DNA of 64,000 bases from Membranipora membranacea (lineage: Eukaryota > Bryozoa > Gymnolaemata > Cheilostomatida > Membraniporidae). Location of the stretch: NCBI GenBank assembly GCA_914767715.1, contig OU612067.1, forward strand, positions 15,815,001 through 15,879,000, given 5' to 3'. Of the stretch, positions 63,035 to 64,000 are shown one piece after another; the stretch's first letter is position 1; each line of letters begins with the position of its first letter. A program made the position numbers and the translations under genes. The notes beneath the pieces are model-generated. The model worked only from the letters and a program-made list of their open reading frames with translations. It was not told the origin of the DNA and ran no database searches.

Positions 63035-63310
63035 GCCAGGAGTTGTCTGATGGTTAAGGGTGCAGACTTGTGATCTGTGAGGTCCAAGTTCAATTCCCAG
63101 CGCCGGCGGGCATTCTTGATTTGGTTCTGGCATGCCATATCCTAGCCAGGTCCTTGCGGAACAGGACCTAAATTGCCGGATTTGCACATCACACATCTCA
63201 AAGATATCCATCTGCCTCTTAGATAAAAGGAGTAGCCGGAATTCTGGCGAGCAAGACTATTGGGCACAGCTTGACTACCATGGTCCTAGTACCTGTACTC
63301 TAGAGGGGAT
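63035..63310 (+). mobile_element. tRNA-derived SINE
   Basis: Compact tRNA-like head (A-box-like TCTGATGGTTAAGGGTGCAG; B-box-like AGTTCAATTCCC) followed by the same body as the 24 kb copy (TTTGGTTCTGGCA; CTGCCTCTTAGATAAAAGG; GTAGCCGGAATTCTGGC; GTACCTGTACTC). It is the best-preserved member of the family here. Confidence 0.65.
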
Positions 63311-64000
63311 AACCCTTACCTCAATGAATACTTACATTGGCTTGCGAGCGTCTCCATATACTGCACTCATTTCCTTTAAAGAGCCTATGAACATGAGCAG
63401 GAAGTTATTTCAAAATAAGGAAGAACCCCTGATCAACTATGAAGGCTACTCATATTCTTACTTCATATGCCCAGCACAAGACAGTACAACAGCAATATAT
63501 AACTGGTGCGACCTTTAAGACCAGGACTTATGTGTATTCATGGATAAGAGAAACATATCTGGCCCTGAGCATGCATATGGAGATTTATGTGTGATCGTAA
63601 ACATTTATCAAGTAACTTGCCTGAGTTTTTAAGGTCGTTATTGGCACGTCGGTCGATGCATAAGGTTAAAATTGCCAGAATCTTGGCTAGATTCAATCAC
63701 TGACACAAAGATATATACTAATTTAATTTCTCCAAAATAGCCATACTGTGTATTTTAAAACGAATCCAATAATTTGTTTCACAGAATTGCACTATTCAGT
63801 GCATTGTTTATTAGTCAAATTTGGAATAACCACAATAAAGTGACCAAAATTAGAGTTCAAATATAATGTAGATTTAGCCTTATCCTGAAGGCCTCATTTT
63901 TGTTATGTTTTCAAAATAAAATGAAAAAGTCGCTTTTGAAATAAGGCTACAATAGATTATTATTCTTGCAAGCTTTCTTTTGGCTCATTCAAGCCATTAA
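63311..64000. other. Intergenic
   Basis: AT-rich, with no recognised gene. The open frame across 63132-63518 starts inside the SINE and is not considered coding. Confidence 0.4.

Noticed and set aside
63132-63518. 128-residue frame
   Set aside because: It begins inside a SINE and has no domain, splice partner or homologous copy.

Overview
The window is eukaryotic animal DNA. It has spliced genes with GT-AG introns of roughly 200-1500 bases, AT-rich non-coding sequence, extracellular CUB and CCP (sushi) modules, a relic of a lysosomal alpha-N-acetylglucosaminidase gene, and non-LTR retrotransposons, tRNA-derived SINEs and foldback MITEs. An early-branching marine invertebrate such as a sponge would fit, but the sequence does not prove that. 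No prokaryotic features, CRISPR arrays or confident tRNA/rRNA genes were seen.

Bases 1-43,000 hold a cluster of single-pass receptor genes and their relics. Two architectures alternate. Type I (CUB - Thr-rich stalk - TM - Tyr tail) is at 353-2162 (+), 25850-28075 (-, CUB exon frameshifted) and as a fragment at 30900-31190 (-). Type II (signal peptide - two CUB-like domains - four CCP domains - stalk - TM - Tyr tail) is intact at 32526-37582 (-). A sister copy at 3936-10243 (-) keeps its frame and splice sites but has two nonsense codons. A truncated copy lies at 11823-16798 (-), and a divergent copy at 17419-22712 (+) has a long new cytoplasmic tail. Orphan exons lie at 29935-30568 (-), 40545-40922 (+) and 42648-42972 (-). 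Ectodomain exons keep a phase 1-1 rule, so modules can be lost or swapped in frame. The intact gene and its dead sister lie in direct segmental duplicates (about 2385-11274 and 31451-38624). All tails carry short tyrosine motifs (YxxV/L, YxN, NDLY-like), which suggests signalling receptors. A clustered, rapidly turning-over family of this kind resembles immune or allorecognition loci; that function is inference.

From 43,277 to 47,981 (-) lies an alpha-N-acetylglucosaminidase (NAGLU) relic. One N-terminal exon is followed directly by C-terminal exons, with the catalytic middle missing, and MITEs sit in its introns. From about 49,480 to 54,500 lies a decayed RTE-type LINE (+) with tandem monomers upstream and a repeated 3' segment. 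From 56,559 to 59,933 (-) a complete seven-exon gene of unknown function can be assembled (259 residues, with a 43-residue internal tandem repeat). The rest is intergenic with SINEs.
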